NCBI GenBank assembly: GCA_021825225.1
Contig: JAKAIH010000126.1
Span: 1-7,505 of the forward strand
Direction: 5' to 3'
Origin: Pseudomonadota bacterium
GTDB taxonomy: Bacteria > Pseudomonadota > Gammaproteobacteria > Burkholderiales > SG8-39
Length of the DNA stretch: 7,505 bases
Positions 6,749 to 7,505 of the stretch are shown here, piece by piece. Position numbers and translations under genes: made by a program. The notes beneath the pieces are model-generated. The model worked only from the letters and a program-made list of their open reading frames with translations. It had not been told where the DNA came from and did not search any database. Within the stretch, counting starts at the first letter, position 1, and every line of letters starts with the position of its first letter.

Positions 6749-6762
6749 TTGAGCATTCTCAA
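6749..6762. promoter_or_regulatory. Short palindrome upstream of the ABC ATPase gene
   Basis: TTGAG-CATT-CTCAA is a perfect 5-bp inverted repeat with a 4-base spacer, about 55 bases before the ATPase start and immediately after the symporter hairpin. It could be an operator half-site pair for the ATPase gene or a second small hairpin of a tandem termination region. No well-spaced -35/-10 pair was found in this gap: TTGAGC to TATGCT (6785-6790) is 30 bases. The role is therefore only a suggestion. Confidence 0.25.
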
Positions 6763-6817
6763 CAGCGGGCGGGCCGCTTATTCCTATGCTTGCCTGATCG
6801 GTTCTCATCGGGCGACC

Positions 6818-7505
6818 ATGCCGCTGCTCGAAATCCGCAACGTCACCCGGCGCTTCGGCGCGCTGACCGCGATCGACAACGTCACGCTGGCGATCGAGGC
6901 GGGCGAATTCTTTACACTGCTGGGCCCTTCGGGCTGCGGCAAGACCACGCTGTTGCGCATGATCGCGGGCTTCGACGCTCCCGACGCGGGCAGCATCCGG
7001 CTCGACGGCAAGGATCTCGCCGACAAGCCGCCGGAGCAGCGGCCAGTGCACACGGTGTTCCAGAGCTACGCCCTGTTCCCGCATATGAGCGTGGCGCGCA
7101 ATGTCGCCTTCCCGCTGCAGATGGCGAAGAAACCGCCCGAGGAGATCGCGGCGAAAGTGAAGCAGGCGCTGGCCGAGGTGCACCTCGAAGACAAAGGCGC
7201 AAGCTACCCGCACGAGCTCTCCGGCGGGCAGAAGCAGCGCGTGGCGCTGGCGCGCGCCCTGGTGACCCGGCCGCGCATGCTGCTCCTGGACGAGCCGCTC
7301 GGCGCGCTCGACGCGAAACTGCGCGAGCAGATGGAAATCGAGCTCATCAGCCTGCAGCGCGACGTCGGCATCACCTTCGTGTTCGTCACCCACGCGCAGC
7401 CCGAGGCGCTCGCGCTGTCGCACCGCATCGCGGTGATGCGCGACGGCCGCGTCGAGCAGATGGACACGCCCTCGCGCCTATACGGCTTTCCGGCGAACCG
7501 CTTCG
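6818..7505 (+). CDS. potA: PotA-like ABC transporter ATP-binding protein, N-terminal part (runs off right edge)
   Basis: Cytoplasmic ATPase subunit of an ABC importer of the PotA/CysA/UgpC group, most like PotA of spermidine/putrescine uptake. The first 229 residues are present, covering the whole nucleotide-binding domain; the C-terminal TOBE regulatory part and any permease genes lie past base 7505. Motifs are Walker A GPSGCGKT (36-43), Q-loop VFQSYALFPHM with Q82, signature LSGGQKQRVALARAL (134-148), Walker B MLLLDEP (154-160), D-loop GALD, and H-loop histidine H192. The segment after the histidine reads THAQPEAL rather than the usual THDQEEAL. The ATG at 6818 gives the normal family start (PLLEIRNVTRRFG); no better in-frame start lies upstream and the Shine-Dalgarno is weak. 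Polyamine specificity is inferred from overall resemblance (ITFVFVTH, AVMRDGRVEQ); iron, sulfate or sugar-phosphate import cannot be excluded without the permease and binding-protein genes. Confidence 0.85.
   Translation, partial: MPLLEIRNVTRRFGALTAIDNVTLAIEAGEFFTLLGPSGCGKTTLLRMIAGFDAPDAGSIRLDGKDLADKPPEQRPVHTVFQSYALFPHMSVARNVAFPLQMAKKPPEEIAAKVKQALAEVHLEDKGASYPHELSGGQKQRVALARALVTRPRMLLLDEPLGALDAKLREQMEIELISLQRDVGITFVFVTHAQPEALALSHRIAVMRDGRVEQMDTPSRLYGFPANRF

Noticed and set aside
6749..6762. Reading TTGAGCATTCTCAA as a Fur box.
   Set aside because: Fur sites of the TGAGAAT-N-ATTCTCA type are longer; here the arms are too close together, so the resemblance is only partial.
6786..6797. A minimal frame (ATG CTT GCC TGA) in the leader of the ABC ATPase gene, considered as a leader peptide.
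   Set aside because: It has three codons, no ribosome-binding site and no attenuator structure downstream; ATG triplets like this occur by chance.

Overview
The window is GC-rich chromosomal DNA, roughly two thirds G+C by eye, and densely coding. Gene content and protein sequences point to a betaproteobacterium, possibly a Nitrosomonadales-type environmental lineage; that placement is inferred from family resemblance, not a database search. No rRNA, tRNA, CRISPR array, insertion sequence or phage gene is visible, and no stretch over 300 bases lacks a gene.

Layout: (1) The minus strand at the left end carries the phosphate-starvation two-component system: phoB (510-1199) followed by phoR, which starts at a GTG at 440 and runs off the left edge. 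A strong PhoB box with a correctly spaced -10 lies directly upstream of phoB, indicating autoregulation and a nearly leaderless phoB mRNA. (2) Diverging on the plus strand is a ubiquinone cluster: ubiE (C-methyltransferase), a membrane-anchored Tim44-like-domain protein, ubiJ (SCP2-type lipid-binding accessory factor) and ubiB (ADCK/COQ8-type atypical kinase). It resembles the ubiE-ubiJ-ubiB order of Escherichia coli with the Tim44-like gene inserted after ubiE. (3) Next is a monocistronic-looking sodium:solute symporter gene with its own clear sigma70-type promoter and a hairpin after its stop. (4) The right edge holds the first 229 codons of a PotA-like ABC transporter ATPase.

How the genes work together: PhoR/PhoB senses and answers phosphate limitation. 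UbiE performs a methylation in the quinone ring pathway, while UbiJ and UbiB support the later aerobic steps by organising or extracting lipophilic intermediates at the membrane. The Tim44-like protein has no established role here, but its place in the cluster, its predicted membrane anchor and its lipid/protein-interaction fold make it a candidate accessory factor for the Ubi machinery. The symporter and the ABC ATPase are transport genes of unassigned or only family-level substrate.

I saw no clearly new defence or mobile system. The points most worth following up are the Tim44-like protein inside the ubi cluster, the Pho box and ultra-short leader of phoB, the altered sodium-site region of the symporter, the shortened UbiB C-terminus, and the variant H-loop of the ABC ATPase.
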